In this document: positions 17,801 to 26,006 of the stretch, piece after piece
How the letters are laid out: each line of letters opens with the position of its first letter
Position numbering within the stretch: the first letter of the stretch is position 1
NCBI GenBank assembly: GCA_026936105.1
Contig: JAIXKI010000001.1
Span: forward strand, 1 to 63,151
Length of the DNA stretch: 63,151 bases
Direction of reading: 5' to 3'
From: Chitinophagales bacterium
Lineage (GTDB): Bacteria > Bacteroidota > Bacteroidia > Chitinophagales > Chitinophagaceae
Position numbers and translations under genes: made by a program
The notes under the pieces: generated by a model
Told to the model about the DNA's origin: nothing
Seen by the model: the letters and a program-made list of their open reading frames with translations, nothing else
The model's database searches: none

Positions 17801-19150
17801 TTAGAATTTAAAATTAATTCTTATTGACTTATTCATTATATAAATTATCCAAAATACTAACATAGGTACAACTATTGTAAACACTCTCGCTTCAGCGTTC
17901 ACCAAAGAGCTTCCGCCTAAATATATAAAACAAAACAAGAGAAAAAAACGCACTACAAAATCTATTTTCCTCCAATTCATCAGTGTAGGGATTAAACTAA
18001 ATAAAATGAGAACTACAATGATACCAGACATAGGAAGCCTTAATAATGTGCCAGGACTTTGAATTCTAAAAGAATAAGGATAATTAAATAATATTCTGCC
18101 GATATTACTGAACCAATTCTCTACATATTTTTTCGGATGCGCCTTGATATTTTCTATCGCAATCCTTTTAAATGCATCATCCCGATCTATTGCAGTTCTA
18201 TATTTATATATCTTTCTGAAATCTTTTTCATGATTCAGTTTAATTGAATTCTCAATATCTTGAAAAGTATTAACTCTATTTTTTACATTGAAAATTCCAC
18301 CTCTATCTTTTTCATCTTTTGTAGACAATAACACAAGCGTATCATTTTTGAATTCAAGATCATCTGACCAATTCCCGTATTCGCCCTCGTAAGGTGTGGT
18401 CATCCAATAAAGGTTATTACCCGAAACAGTAGTCCAGTAAAAGATTCTCCCTGTCAGACTATATGTGTATATTAAATAAGGCGTGGTTGTTAAGAACGCA
18501 ATCATCAGGATAGTTATTATCCGCTTTAGATTATGGTTTGTTCGTTTTAAAAACCATAAAAAAAGAGCGCCAATCAGCATTACAAGTATCACATACCCAA
18601 AAATTACCTTGGTCAAAGCTAAATAACCGATAAGGAAGCCCGATAAATAAATAAACTTTTTTGACTTTACAGACAGACCCGGGTCAAATGCCTTTGATAT
18701 CCATAATAACGATAACGAAACGAGGAAAATAGAAAATGTTTCGGTAAGTATCAGAGGAAAATTTTCATAGGAATTAAAATAACACGCCCAGAAAGTTGCC
18801 CCGATGGCAGCAATTTTAAACGAAGTAATTCTTTGGATTGTCTTAAAAAGGAATACAACAGATAAATAGTAGAAAAATGGATTCATCAGCCTTATTGTTA
18901 CTAAGGGCAGCTTCCATCCAACAAACGGCATTAGAATCACAGGATATCCGGGTCCACTAGACAAATTGGGGTCTCCCTTTGAAAAATAACCCTGAAGTAG
19001 ATTTTGCGCATACATAATATACCTGTCTTGGTCGCCCCATAAATCATCAGGCTGAAAATATAAAACGATCAGAATATAGAATAATAAAAAAGGAAGGAAT
19101 AAAATATATGGATTATGTGGTATTTTAAATTTGCTGTGAGATATTATCAT
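17801..19150 (-). CDS. Multi-spanning GT39/ArnT-like (GT-C) glycosyltransferase
   Basis: A 449-residue integral membrane protein with about ten hydrophobic helices. After the first helix comes LYFQPDDLWGDQDRYIMYAQ, an acidic extracytoplasmic loop typical of GT-C enzymes that use polyprenyl-phosphate sugars. PGYPVILMPFVGWKLP and YENFPLILTETFSIFLV are also GT39-like, and a soluble loop covers about 255-340. Such enzymes transfer one sugar on the periplasmic side. Immediately upstream is a polyprenyl-phosphate-sugar synthase-like GT2, and beyond it a GT87-like protein, so the three form a likely module. Acceptor and sugar are unknown. Confidence 0.72.
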   Translation of the reverse strand: MIISHSKFKIPHNPYILFLPFLLFYILIVLYFQPDDLWGDQDRYIMYAQNLLQGYFSKGDPNLSSGPGYPVILMPFVGWKLPLVTIRLMNPFFYYLSVVFLFKTIQRITSFKIAAIGATFWACYFNSYENFPLILTETFSIFLVSLSLLWISKAFDPGLSVKSKKFIYLSGFLIGYLALTKVIFGYVILVMLIGALFLWFLKRTNHNLKRIITILMIAFLTTTPYLIYTYSLTGRIFYWTTVSGNNLYWMTTPYEGEYGNWSDDLEFKNDTLVLLSTKDEKDRGGIFNVKNRVNTFQDIENSIKLNHEKDFRKIYKYRTAIDRDDAFKRIAIENIKAHPKKYVENWFSNIGRILFNYPYSFRIQSPGTLLRLPMSGIIVVLILFSLIPTLMNWRKIDFVVRFFLLFCFIYLGGSSLVNAEARVFTIVVPMLVFWIIYIMNKSIRINFKF

Positions 19151-19174
19151 TATGCATTCTTTATCATTCTCAAA

Positions 19175-20212
19175 TTATTGCTTTTTATTTATTGAAGTCC
19201 CTAAATGAAACAACTCCTCAAAATATCTCTTATTCTGAAGAGATAAAAAAGCAAGGCTCAAAAATTGAATAGCCGCAATGAAAGTGACACCTCCGACAAT
19301 AAAAGTTTGTGGATTCTTTTTAAATTGAAGTAATAAACTTTCAGAGAATGCGAATTCAGTACCCGGGCTAAGAGCCTTAACTTCATGTATCCCTTTGATC
19401 GTATCATATAATAACCAGATAAGTTCAAACATGGAAAGCGCCATTAATACAGCTCCTATACCAAGAAAGAATATGTATGGCCTGAAGATGAAACTTGACA
19501 TGATCCCTGAAAAAAACCCTCTGATCACCCTGATATTTGAAGTCCTCTTACCTGCGAATTTATTTTGTTCGGTCCAATCAAGATGTGCCGGAATCTCAAC
19601 AATCCGTGCCCGTAATATCATGGCCTTATACATGATCTCGGGGTTCACTTCATAGTCTTTGGTCTTCAGATTTAATGTCCTAATGAAATCCCTGCGATAA
19701 GCCCTGACCATCCCCGTGTAAGTATGGTATTTTTCCTGTGCAGCCATTCTCATGATCCGGTTCACCCATTGGCTCATCACTCTTCTGGTAAAAGGCACGG
19801 CAGTTACATTTCCTCCTTTCATATATGGAGAAGCAATAACTATATCTGCGCATTCGGATACCAGTTTATCCACCATCCTTTCAATATGGTCCACAGAATA
19901 GCTCAGGTCAATATCCAGCACCACTAGGATATCTCCTTTTGCGTTCCGGAAACCGGTTTGCAAAGCCCTTCCCAAATTGAGATTATGCGGGTGATGAATG
20001 ACCCGTATATCCTTTTGTTCATTGGAAATTCCATCTGCAATTTCTCCTGTCTTATCCATACTTCCGTCATCCACTATCAGTATTTCCCAACGATATTTTT
20101 CTTCTTTTGTTTTAAGGTAACTGACAATACGGTTGACATGAGCGCTGAGAATTGCTTCTTCGTTATAACAAGGAAGTACTACACTGATAAATGCTTTTTC
20201 TTCCGGACTCAT
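19175..20212 (-). CDS. GT2 glycosyltransferase, dolichyl/polyprenyl-phosphate sugar synthase-like
   Basis: A 345-residue GT2 enzyme. The catalytic domain (about 8-240) has SVVLPCYNEEAIL, WEILIVDDGSMDKTGEIAD, HPHNLNLGRALQTGF and DILVVLDIDLSYSVDHIERM, where the DID motif would bind metal and donor. The C-terminus carries two membrane helices (near 247-275 and 305-330), as in GtrB/DPM-type synthases that load a sugar on a polyprenyl phosphate at the cytoplasmic face. The product would feed the flanking GT-C enzymes at 17801-19150 and 20291-21556. Sugar identity is not predictable. Confidence 0.85.
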   Translation of the reverse strand: MSPEEKAFISVVLPCYNEEAILSAHVNRIVSYLKTKEEKYRWEILIVDDGSMDKTGEIADGISNEQKDIRVIHHPHNLNLGRALQTGFRNAKGDILVVLDIDLSYSVDHIERMVDKLVSECADIVIASPYMKGGNVTAVPFTRRVMSQWVNRIMRMAAQEKYHTYTGMVRAYRRDFIRTLNLKTKDYEVNPEIMYKAMILRARIVEIPAHLDWTEQNKFAGKRTSNIRVIRGFFSGIMSSFIFRPYIFFLGIGAVLMALSMFELIWLLYDTIKGIHEVKALSPGTEFAFSESLLLQFKKNPQTFIVGGVTFIAAIQFLSLAFLSLQNKRYFEELFHLGTSINKKQ

Positions 20213-20290
20213 GGTTGTAAAAAATTTGATACCCTGATAATTGCTTTGAAATTAAATGTAAAATATACAATTTCTAAAGTTCCTGATTAT

Positions 20291-21556
20291 CTATACCCTG
20301 TAGGGCCACCCCGGCTTAAAAATAGGCATCCCAGGCTTTAATGATCTTAAAACCAGGAAAATGATCAAGAGGCAAATGGCTGAAAAAAGTGAAACGGCAT
20401 CCAAATAATAAAATATTCCTATAAGCAAAATTCCCCACCAGGAAGGGATATTTATTGAGTGTCCCTTATTCAAAAGCTGAGCGATCACAAAAATTAAAAT
20501 AACGCCATAAGGGCTTAATGTGCCCGGGTAGATCAGCAGTCCGACCGAAGCAAGAACCGGCAGGATAAAATCAAAAAGTTTTTTCCATACTAAAAAAACT
20601 AAATACAATCCTGTCATCACTAAAATGCCGGAGACTATTACTGTATAGACGACCGGTTTTTCTAAAGTTATTAAGTTCATACGCAACAAAACGGCATGAA
20701 GCGACTGGTTGATTGTTTCATAAAAAGCTAATGGTATGATTCGATGGGCCGGATTATCGGTTATATAACTGATGAATGGGTCTATCCCAAACAAGATGGC
20801 GGTTATCCCCGACAGGATAGCTGAAGCGATAATAAAATAAAGCAGAGCCGGCCATTTCTTCCTGGCTATAAAATACAAAATAAAAATTGCCATGTACGGT
20901 TTAGTGAAGATCGCCAGCGCCAAAAAAACACCGGCTATTCTCTTTTCTGAATATTTGTGCATCAGCAACAGGTAAAGGAGAAGTATAAAATTTGTTTGGG
21001 AATAAAAAACGGTTGAACGGGAAGAGGACAGCAATAAAAGGAAAATAGCAGCCAGCATAACTCCTTTTATTCTATCAGATTTAAATACCTGGTCATAAAG
21101 CAGATATATGCATCCCAATACAACACCAACATTAAATAGTGTCCAAACTGTAAGTGCCGTACCATACGGCATCAAGCCCAGGGGGGCAAAATAGAGAATG
21201 GTAGGAGGCGGATATAGAAATCCTACATCTACCACTTCATTTACAAATCCCTGATAATCGGAAAAGGGAAGATGCAATGAATTAAAAACTGCATGAAGGC
21301 TTTCGGGAAGGTAATAATTATATCCGCTGACGGCCACTTTACCATACAAGTAGAAACAAGTGAAATCCCAGATCTCAGGATGACCGATCCTGTAAATAAC
21401 TTTTTCACCAAATGTAACCAGCGCCGCCAGAAAGATTGCAGTATAAAAAAGCCAGGTGATCTTCTCAAACCGGGTGCCCGGTTTTTTTAAAATATAAAAA
21501 CAAAAACAGGCAGCCATTACGAGAATGCTCACTACAATATGCATCATGCCATTCAT
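20291..21556 (-). CDS. GT87/DUF2029-like integral membrane glycosyltransferase
   Basis: A 421-residue protein with about ten membrane helices. Features of the GT87 (DUF2029) family are the first extracytoplasmic loop with HPEIWDFTCFYLYGKVAVSG, then GFLYPPPTILYFAPLGLMPY, SQTNFILLLYLLLMHKYSEK and LALAIFTKPYMAIFILYF. These enzymes use polyprenyl-phosphate sugars as donors, as known for mycobacterial alpha-mannosyltransferases. It lies just upstream of the GT2 synthase likely to make the donor. The role in the repeat unit is inferred from fold and context. Confidence 0.75.
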   Translation of the reverse strand: MNGMMHIVVSILVMAACFCFYILKKPGTRFEKITWLFYTAIFLAALVTFGEKVIYRIGHPEIWDFTCFYLYGKVAVSGYNYYLPESLHAVFNSLHLPFSDYQGFVNEVVDVGFLYPPPTILYFAPLGLMPYGTALTVWTLFNVGVVLGCIYLLYDQVFKSDRIKGVMLAAIFLLLLSSSRSTVFYSQTNFILLLYLLLMHKYSEKRIAGVFLALAIFTKPYMAIFILYFIARKKWPALLYFIIASAILSGITAILFGIDPFISYITDNPAHRIIPLAFYETINQSLHAVLLRMNLITLEKPVVYTVIVSGILVMTGLYLVFLVWKKLFDFILPVLASVGLLIYPGTLSPYGVILIFVIAQLLNKGHSINIPSWWGILLIGIFYYLDAVSLFSAICLLIIFLVLRSLKPGMPIFKPGWPYRV

Positions 21557-21644
21557 TTTTCTTATACCAAAATATAATTTCTTTTATTCACTCTGTTCAA
21601 CTGTTATTCATGCCATACGCCAATCTTTAGACAACCCTGATCCG

Positions 21645-22697
21645 TCAGTTAAATGAATTAATAATTTTAACCATCTTTGCTGTCACATCCGTTCCAAATA
21701 TTTCATTTTGTGCAGCAGGAACCCGGAACGATCTTATTTTTGAAACGATGCAGTTGTCAGACGGATCAATCAGCAAATTCCATTTTTCCTCCACGGTTTC
21801 CACCCATTCGGTTTCCGTTCGGAGCGAGATACAGGGCTTGTGTAGCATATAAGCCTCTTTTTGAATTCCCCCCGAATCCGTGATGATCCTATTTGCAAAA
21901 TTTTCCAGAACTATAAAATCCAGGTATCCCTGCGGTTCAGTTGTCAGAATATTGGGTGGAATAGAGAATTTCTCAGATATCATTTTCTTTGTACGCGGAT
22001 GTACCGGAAAAACTATTTTTTCTCCAAGCTCCCCCAATTGGTTTAAGATATTTTCAAGAACCCAAGGGTCATCAACATTGTAATTGCGGTGAAGAGTAAG
22101 CAAATTATATTCGCCTTTATTAAGATTCAGATCAGAAATGATTGTGGATTTTTTTAAGGCTACCGGGATATTATCCTTCATAGTATCCACCATAATATCT
22201 CCCGTAAAATAAGTATTCTCCTTCAGGCCTTCTTCTTCCAGAATCCTGACGGCCGTCGGAGTCGGTGCAAAAAGATAGCGGGAGATATGATCCGTGGCAA
22301 TACGGTTTATCTCCTCAGGCATTCTTTTATTGTAACTTCTCAACCCTGCTTCAATGTGAAGGATCTGTATATTTAGCTTGGCAGCAGTGACCGCACCTGC
22401 CAGGGTTGAATTAGTGTCACCGAAAACAATAACAAGGTCAGGCCTGTTTTCACCCATTGCTTTTTCCAGCCTGATCATCATATTACCCGTTTGCTCAGCC
22501 TGGGTCCCAGAACCCACTTCAAGGTGTATGTTCGGTTTGCGAATACCCAGGTCAGAAAATATCTTTTCAGACATGGCATAATCATAATGCTGGCCGGTAT
22601 GCACAATGTATTCCTCGTGGCGGTTTGATAAGGCTTTGGACAGCGGCGCCAGTTTGATGAACTGCGGCCTTGCTCCCACTATGGAAAATATTTTCAT
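21645..22697 (-). CDS. wecB: UDP-N-acetylglucosamine 2-epimerase (non-hydrolysing), copy 2
   Basis: Second WecB-like epimerase in the locus, 350 residues. Motifs are GARPQFIKLAPLSKAL, VHTGQHYDYAMSEKIFSDL, VFGDTNSTLAGAVTAAK, HIEAGLRSYNKRMPEEINR, HRNYNVDDPWVLENIL, FPVHPRTKKMI and ITDSGGIQKEAYMLHKPCIS. It is clearly diverged from the copy at 14617-15708, so this is not a recent duplication. The gene overlaps the stop of the deacetylase gene by 4 bases (ATGA), indicating translational coupling. UDP-ManNAc is the expected product, though related epimerases act on UDP-diacetamido sugars such as those in L-FucNAc synthesis. Confidence 0.9.
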   Translation of the reverse strand: MKIFSIVGARPQFIKLAPLSKALSNRHEEYIVHTGQHYDYAMSEKIFSDLGIRKPNIHLEVGSGTQAEQTGNMMIRLEKAMGENRPDLVIVFGDTNSTLAGAVTAAKLNIQILHIEAGLRSYNKRMPEEINRIATDHISRYLFAPTPTAVRILEEEGLKENTYFTGDIMVDTMKDNIPVALKKSTIISDLNLNKGEYNLLTLHRNYNVDDPWVLENILNQLGELGEKIVFPVHPRTKKMISEKFSIPPNILTTEPQGYLDFIVLENFANRIITDSGGIQKEAYMLHKPCISLRTETEWVETVEEKWNLLIDPSDNCIVSKIRSFRVPAAQNEIFGTDVTAKMVKIINSFN

Positions 22698-23674
22698 GAA
22701 GATCTTTTCTCCTCTTTTATTTTAATTTCTTTTCGCTTTCCTGAAAATTCTTCTGCAAATTTTCCCATAGGCAAAAGCTCGAAATTCTTCTTCAGTTTTG
22801 TCAGAACCGTTTCAAATATTTTTACCTTCTTTTCCCGTTGAACGTTCATACCCGGAAAGAATTCCAGTTCCGGAGCTTCCTTACTTCCGATCAGATCCAA
22901 AGGATGTAACAGGAAACTTGGAGACGTCCGGGTAAGCTTACACATGAAAACGGAAAAGCTTAAATACAATTTCATCAGGGCGCCGGATATATTACTGATA
23001 TAGATCAGGTAGCTCAGATGAAAAGGTATCTTGAATACCGGCATAGTCGTTACCGGGATCTCTAAAAGGGTCTTGCCGCTGTGCAGCTTCCATCTGTAAG
23101 GTTTAAGGGGATAAAAACCTTCCCTGAAAGAGCCGAATAGCTCACTTCTGCTTTTTTTCTGTTCTTTGGAAAGTTTTGACTTCCAGAAATAATACCTCCT
23201 CATAAGAGGCGAGATATATGTAGGAAGAATGGAAGCATCAAAAATATAATCCCTGGTTTCCAGTACTTCCAGCAGGTCATTACTCCAGCTGAAGCCCGGC
23301 CCGCGAAACATATTTGTCCTTTTGCCTGTAGCTTTCAATATTGCTTCTTCAGCAATCCGTATCTCTTCTTCTATCTTATCTTTTGAATAGGTTTTTAACC
23401 AGGATTCATGGTGAAAAGAGTGGTTGGCCACTTCATGCCCTCTTTCCACAATGCTTTTCAGGATCGGGTGATTCTTCTCGATAGCAGCATCCTGCCCCAC
23501 AATAAAGAAAGTGATCTTTATATCCAGCTTATCCAAAAGGTCCAGGGTGATGGGAATAACCACATCAAGGTAAGAAGGGAAAGACTCCCATCCATCATCC
23601 CCGTGAACCTTCATATAGGACCATTTATCATCCAGGTCCAAAGAGATGCATGCGGGTATTTTTTTCTTTTTCAT
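22694..23674 (-). CDS. Polysaccharide deacetylase (CE4/NodB homology)
   Basis: A 326-residue CE4 deacetylase, expected to remove N- or O-acetyl groups from a glycan or lipid-linked sugar. The NodB landmarks are the acidic motif SLDLDD at 11-16, TFFIVGQDA, the metal-binding HSFHH at 85-89 (His85 and His89) and FRGPGFSWSNDLLEVL. No signal peptide is visible, so action on a cytoplasmic lipid-linked intermediate is more likely than on a finished polymer. It overlaps its upstream neighbour by 47 bases and the downstream wecB by 4 bases, so the three are tightly coupled. Confidence 0.85.
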   Translation of the reverse strand: MKKKKIPACISLDLDDKWSYMKVHGDDGWESFPSYLDVVIPITLDLLDKLDIKITFFIVGQDAAIEKNHPILKSIVERGHEVANHSFHHESWLKTYSKDKIEEEIRIAEEAILKATGKRTNMFRGPGFSWSNDLLEVLETRDYIFDASILPTYISPLMRRYYFWKSKLSKEQKKSRSELFGSFREGFYPLKPYRWKLHSGKTLLEIPVTTMPVFKIPFHLSYLIYISNISGALMKLYLSFSVFMCKLTRTSPSFLLHPLDLIGSKEAPELEFFPGMNVQREKKVKIFETVLTKLKKNFELLPMGKFAEEFSGKRKEIKIKEEKRSS

Positions 23675-24983
23675 TCAAGCTTAATAATACTTTTAGTTTG
23701 GTTTCGGCAACTCTTATTGTTTCATTCACATTCAATGTCCCATCTTTAATATGAGATGTATTTACGATGCTCACACCCGGCATCGATGTCCTGATACCCG
23801 GAAGTAATTCAGAGTAATTCAGCTTAGCCACCGTAATGACATGCCTGGCCCGGGCAACTCCGGCAAATTTTATATTCTCATCAGAGATCCGGGAATACAT
23901 TTTTTTAAAATTCGAAATAAAATAGTTTCTTATTTCTTCTTCCGGGCTGTTAAACATAGGGTCTTCAGAACTTACATATTTCGGAAGATAAACCAGTGAG
24001 TGTCCTTTAAAATATTTTTTATCTACCAGCGAAGACATCTCGATGACCCCGGTAAAAGGAACTGATGAATCAGTGATATTAGTGATATAAAAATTGCTGA
24101 CCGGTTTGTCCAGCAGCACGGCTACGCAGATCACACCGAGATATTCAACATTCATCAGTTTATCTTTTTCATCCCCGGTAATCCCGGAACACAGTTGTGC
24201 GGCGATTCCTGAAGGGAGGGTGATAATTACTTCATCAAATTCCTCTGTGCTTCCGTCTGCAAAAGATATGACCGGTTTGGCTTCGGGAGAATTGCTGACT
24301 TTTTTCACAGCACAGCCGGTTTTAACTATGATTTGCTCTTCTTGCAACTTTTTTTCAAACGCTTCAATAATGGTCTTGTACCCGCCGGGGACATATCCAA
24401 ACATCTCCTTTTTCAAACCGCTTTTTCTTGCACCATATAATCTTTGGATCGTTGCCCAGATAAAAACGGCAGAGGTTCTCTGATAACTTTCGCCAAGTTT
24501 TGCCCTCAAAAGGGGAAGCCATATTTTATTGAAAGTCCTTTTCCCGGACCATTTTTTTAGCCAGTCAGTGACCGGTATTTTTTCCAGTTTCTTCCAGTTC
24601 TTGATCTTTGAAGCAGCCAATATCGTCAGTCCCAGGCGGAATTTGTCAATCAGATTAAGTGTGGGGAATCTCAAAAACTCCATCGTATCAGACATAGAGT
24701 AAAGTTTTCCATCAATATAAAAACCTGTTTTCGTCTCCACCCACTCGATTTTATCTTCAAGGCCAATTTCTTTAAGAATCGTTCTTGTACCAAAATCCGA
24801 TAACAAAATAACATGGTAAAATTTATCCCATTCTATATCATTCATTTTCCATGGACTTGCCAGCCCGCCTAAATTCGGTGCAGCTTCATATAGGGAAACT
24901 GAATGTCCTGCCTGTGCCAGGCGATGGGCAAGGGCCATTCCCATGATGCCACCACCTACTATACCCCATTTTTTAGACCCCAT
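23628..24983 (-). CDS. FAD/NAD(P)-binding amine-oxidase-like oxidoreductase
   Basis: A 451-residue flavoprotein of the protoporphyrinogen-oxidase/amine-oxidase superfamily. The dinucleotide-binding motif is WGIVGGGIMGMALAHRLA at the N-terminus, followed by SLYEAAPNLGGLAS. Residues FGYVPGGYKTIIEAFEKKL (about 205-225) and EEFDEVIITLPSGIAAQL match the core of the fold. Such enzymes recur in exopolysaccharide loci with deacetylase and epimerase genes, where they may oxidise or rearrange a sugar; UDP-galactopyranose mutase is a distant relative, but its signature is not seen. Substrate is unknown. It lies 12 bases downstream of the epimerase gene at 24996. Confidence 0.75.
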   Translation of the reverse strand: MGSKKWGIVGGGIMGMALAHRLAQAGHSVSLYEAAPNLGGLASPWKMNDIEWDKFYHVILLSDFGTRTILKEIGLEDKIEWVETKTGFYIDGKLYSMSDTMEFLRFPTLNLIDKFRLGLTILAASKIKNWKKLEKIPVTDWLKKWSGKRTFNKIWLPLLRAKLGESYQRTSAVFIWATIQRLYGARKSGLKKEMFGYVPGGYKTIIEAFEKKLQEEQIIVKTGCAVKKVSNSPEAKPVISFADGSTEEFDEVIITLPSGIAAQLCSGITGDEKDKLMNVEYLGVICVAVLLDKPVSNFYITNITDSSVPFTGVIEMSSLVDKKYFKGHSLVYLPKYVSSEDPMFNSPEEEIRNYFISNFKKMYSRISDENIKFAGVARARHVITVAKLNYSELLPGIRTSMPGVSIVNTSHIKDGTLNVNETIRVAETKLKVLLSLNEKEKNTRMHLFGPG

Positions 24984-24995
24984 TCTGTAAAATCT

Positions 24996-25967
24996 CTAAT
25001 TAGTCAAAAATTGCTTTTGCCATTCTATGGTTACTTTTAAACCCCGCTCCAGGTCCCATTCCGGCTTAAAATCAAAATAGGTTCGAAGCTTGGTGATATC
25101 GGGAACCCTTCTTCGTACATCTTCATATTTACCAAAGGAAGAATAAGGAATATAATTCAATCTGGGTTCCGATTTTTCTCCATTTACTAATCTCCAGATC
25201 AATATTGCCAGGTCTTTGATAGAAATCTCCGAGCCTGACTTCCCCCCTGTATTAAAAACTTCATTATTCGATTTCTCATTTTCAACGCATAAAACAAGAG
25301 CGCTTACCGTATCATCAACGTAGGTGAATGTCCTGGTTTGAAGTCCATCACCATGAATATCTATCGGTTCATTCTTATATGCTTTTTCTATAAAGACAGA
25401 CTGTGGTCCTCCCCACCATGTCAGGTTTTGATTAGGTCCGTATGATCCAAAGAAACGAGTGATGGAATAAGTGAGCCCGTATTCATCATGATTGGCAATT
25501 ATATATTGTTCACCATACATCTTAGATAACGCATAGGCCCATCTTTTTACATTGGTAGGGCCCATTACCAGGTCCGATTCTTCATTGTAAGGGATATGGG
25601 GATTCTTTCCGTACACATCAGACGTGGACGCAAATATGATCTTCGTTTTATCATACGTACATTTTTGCACAACATTTCTGAGCATCAGGTAATTCTCCTC
25701 CAACGTACGCAGGGCATTTGTGTACCTAGGTATCTTTTGAGAAGCAAGATGAACGATAACATCTGCTTTGACCCCGTTCATAATTAATGGGTTTGCAATG
25801 TCGCCCAAAATAAATTCAAAGTTTGGATTGCCCTTTGCAAACTCAATATTTCGTAAAAAGCCATAATTAAGATTATCTATTCCAATCACGGAATGACCTC
25901 TTTCTAAAAGTCTTTTAGTTAGGTTGGAGCCGATAAAACCTGCAGCTCCGGTGATCAATACTTTCAT
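24996..25967 (-). CDS. NAD-dependent nucleotide-sugar epimerase/dehydratase
   Basis: A 323-residue extended short-chain dehydrogenase/reductase. The NAD motif GAAGFIGSNL is at residues 7-16, IVHLASQKIP follows strand 4, the catalytic Tyr-Lys pair is in YALSKMYGEQY, and the C-terminus has ETRTFTYVDD-like sequence (LQTRTFTYVDDTVSAL) and FDFKPEWDLERGLK. It resembles the UDP-glucose 4-epimerase/dTDP-glucose dehydratase group, but the exact reaction cannot be assigned. It forms a compact block with the FAD enzyme, deacetylase and WecB copy 2 just downstream, which may act in sequence on one nucleotide sugar. Confidence 0.8.
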   Translation of the reverse strand: MKVLITGAAGFIGSNLTKRLLERGHSVIGIDNLNYGFLRNIEFAKGNPNFEFILGDIANPLIMNGVKADVIVHLASQKIPRYTNALRTLEENYLMLRNVVQKCTYDKTKIIFASTSDVYGKNPHIPYNEESDLVMGPTNVKRWAYALSKMYGEQYIIANHDEYGLTYSITRFFGSYGPNQNLTWWGGPQSVFIEKAYKNEPIDIHGDGLQTRTFTYVDDTVSALVLCVENEKSNNEVFNTGGKSGSEISIKDLAILIWRLVNGEKSEPRLNYIPYSSFGKYEDVRRRVPDITKLRTYFDFKPEWDLERGLKVTIEWQKQFLTN

Positions 25968-26006
25968 TAAAAATTTATTTTGAGGCAGGAAATTATTCTA
26001 TAGAAA

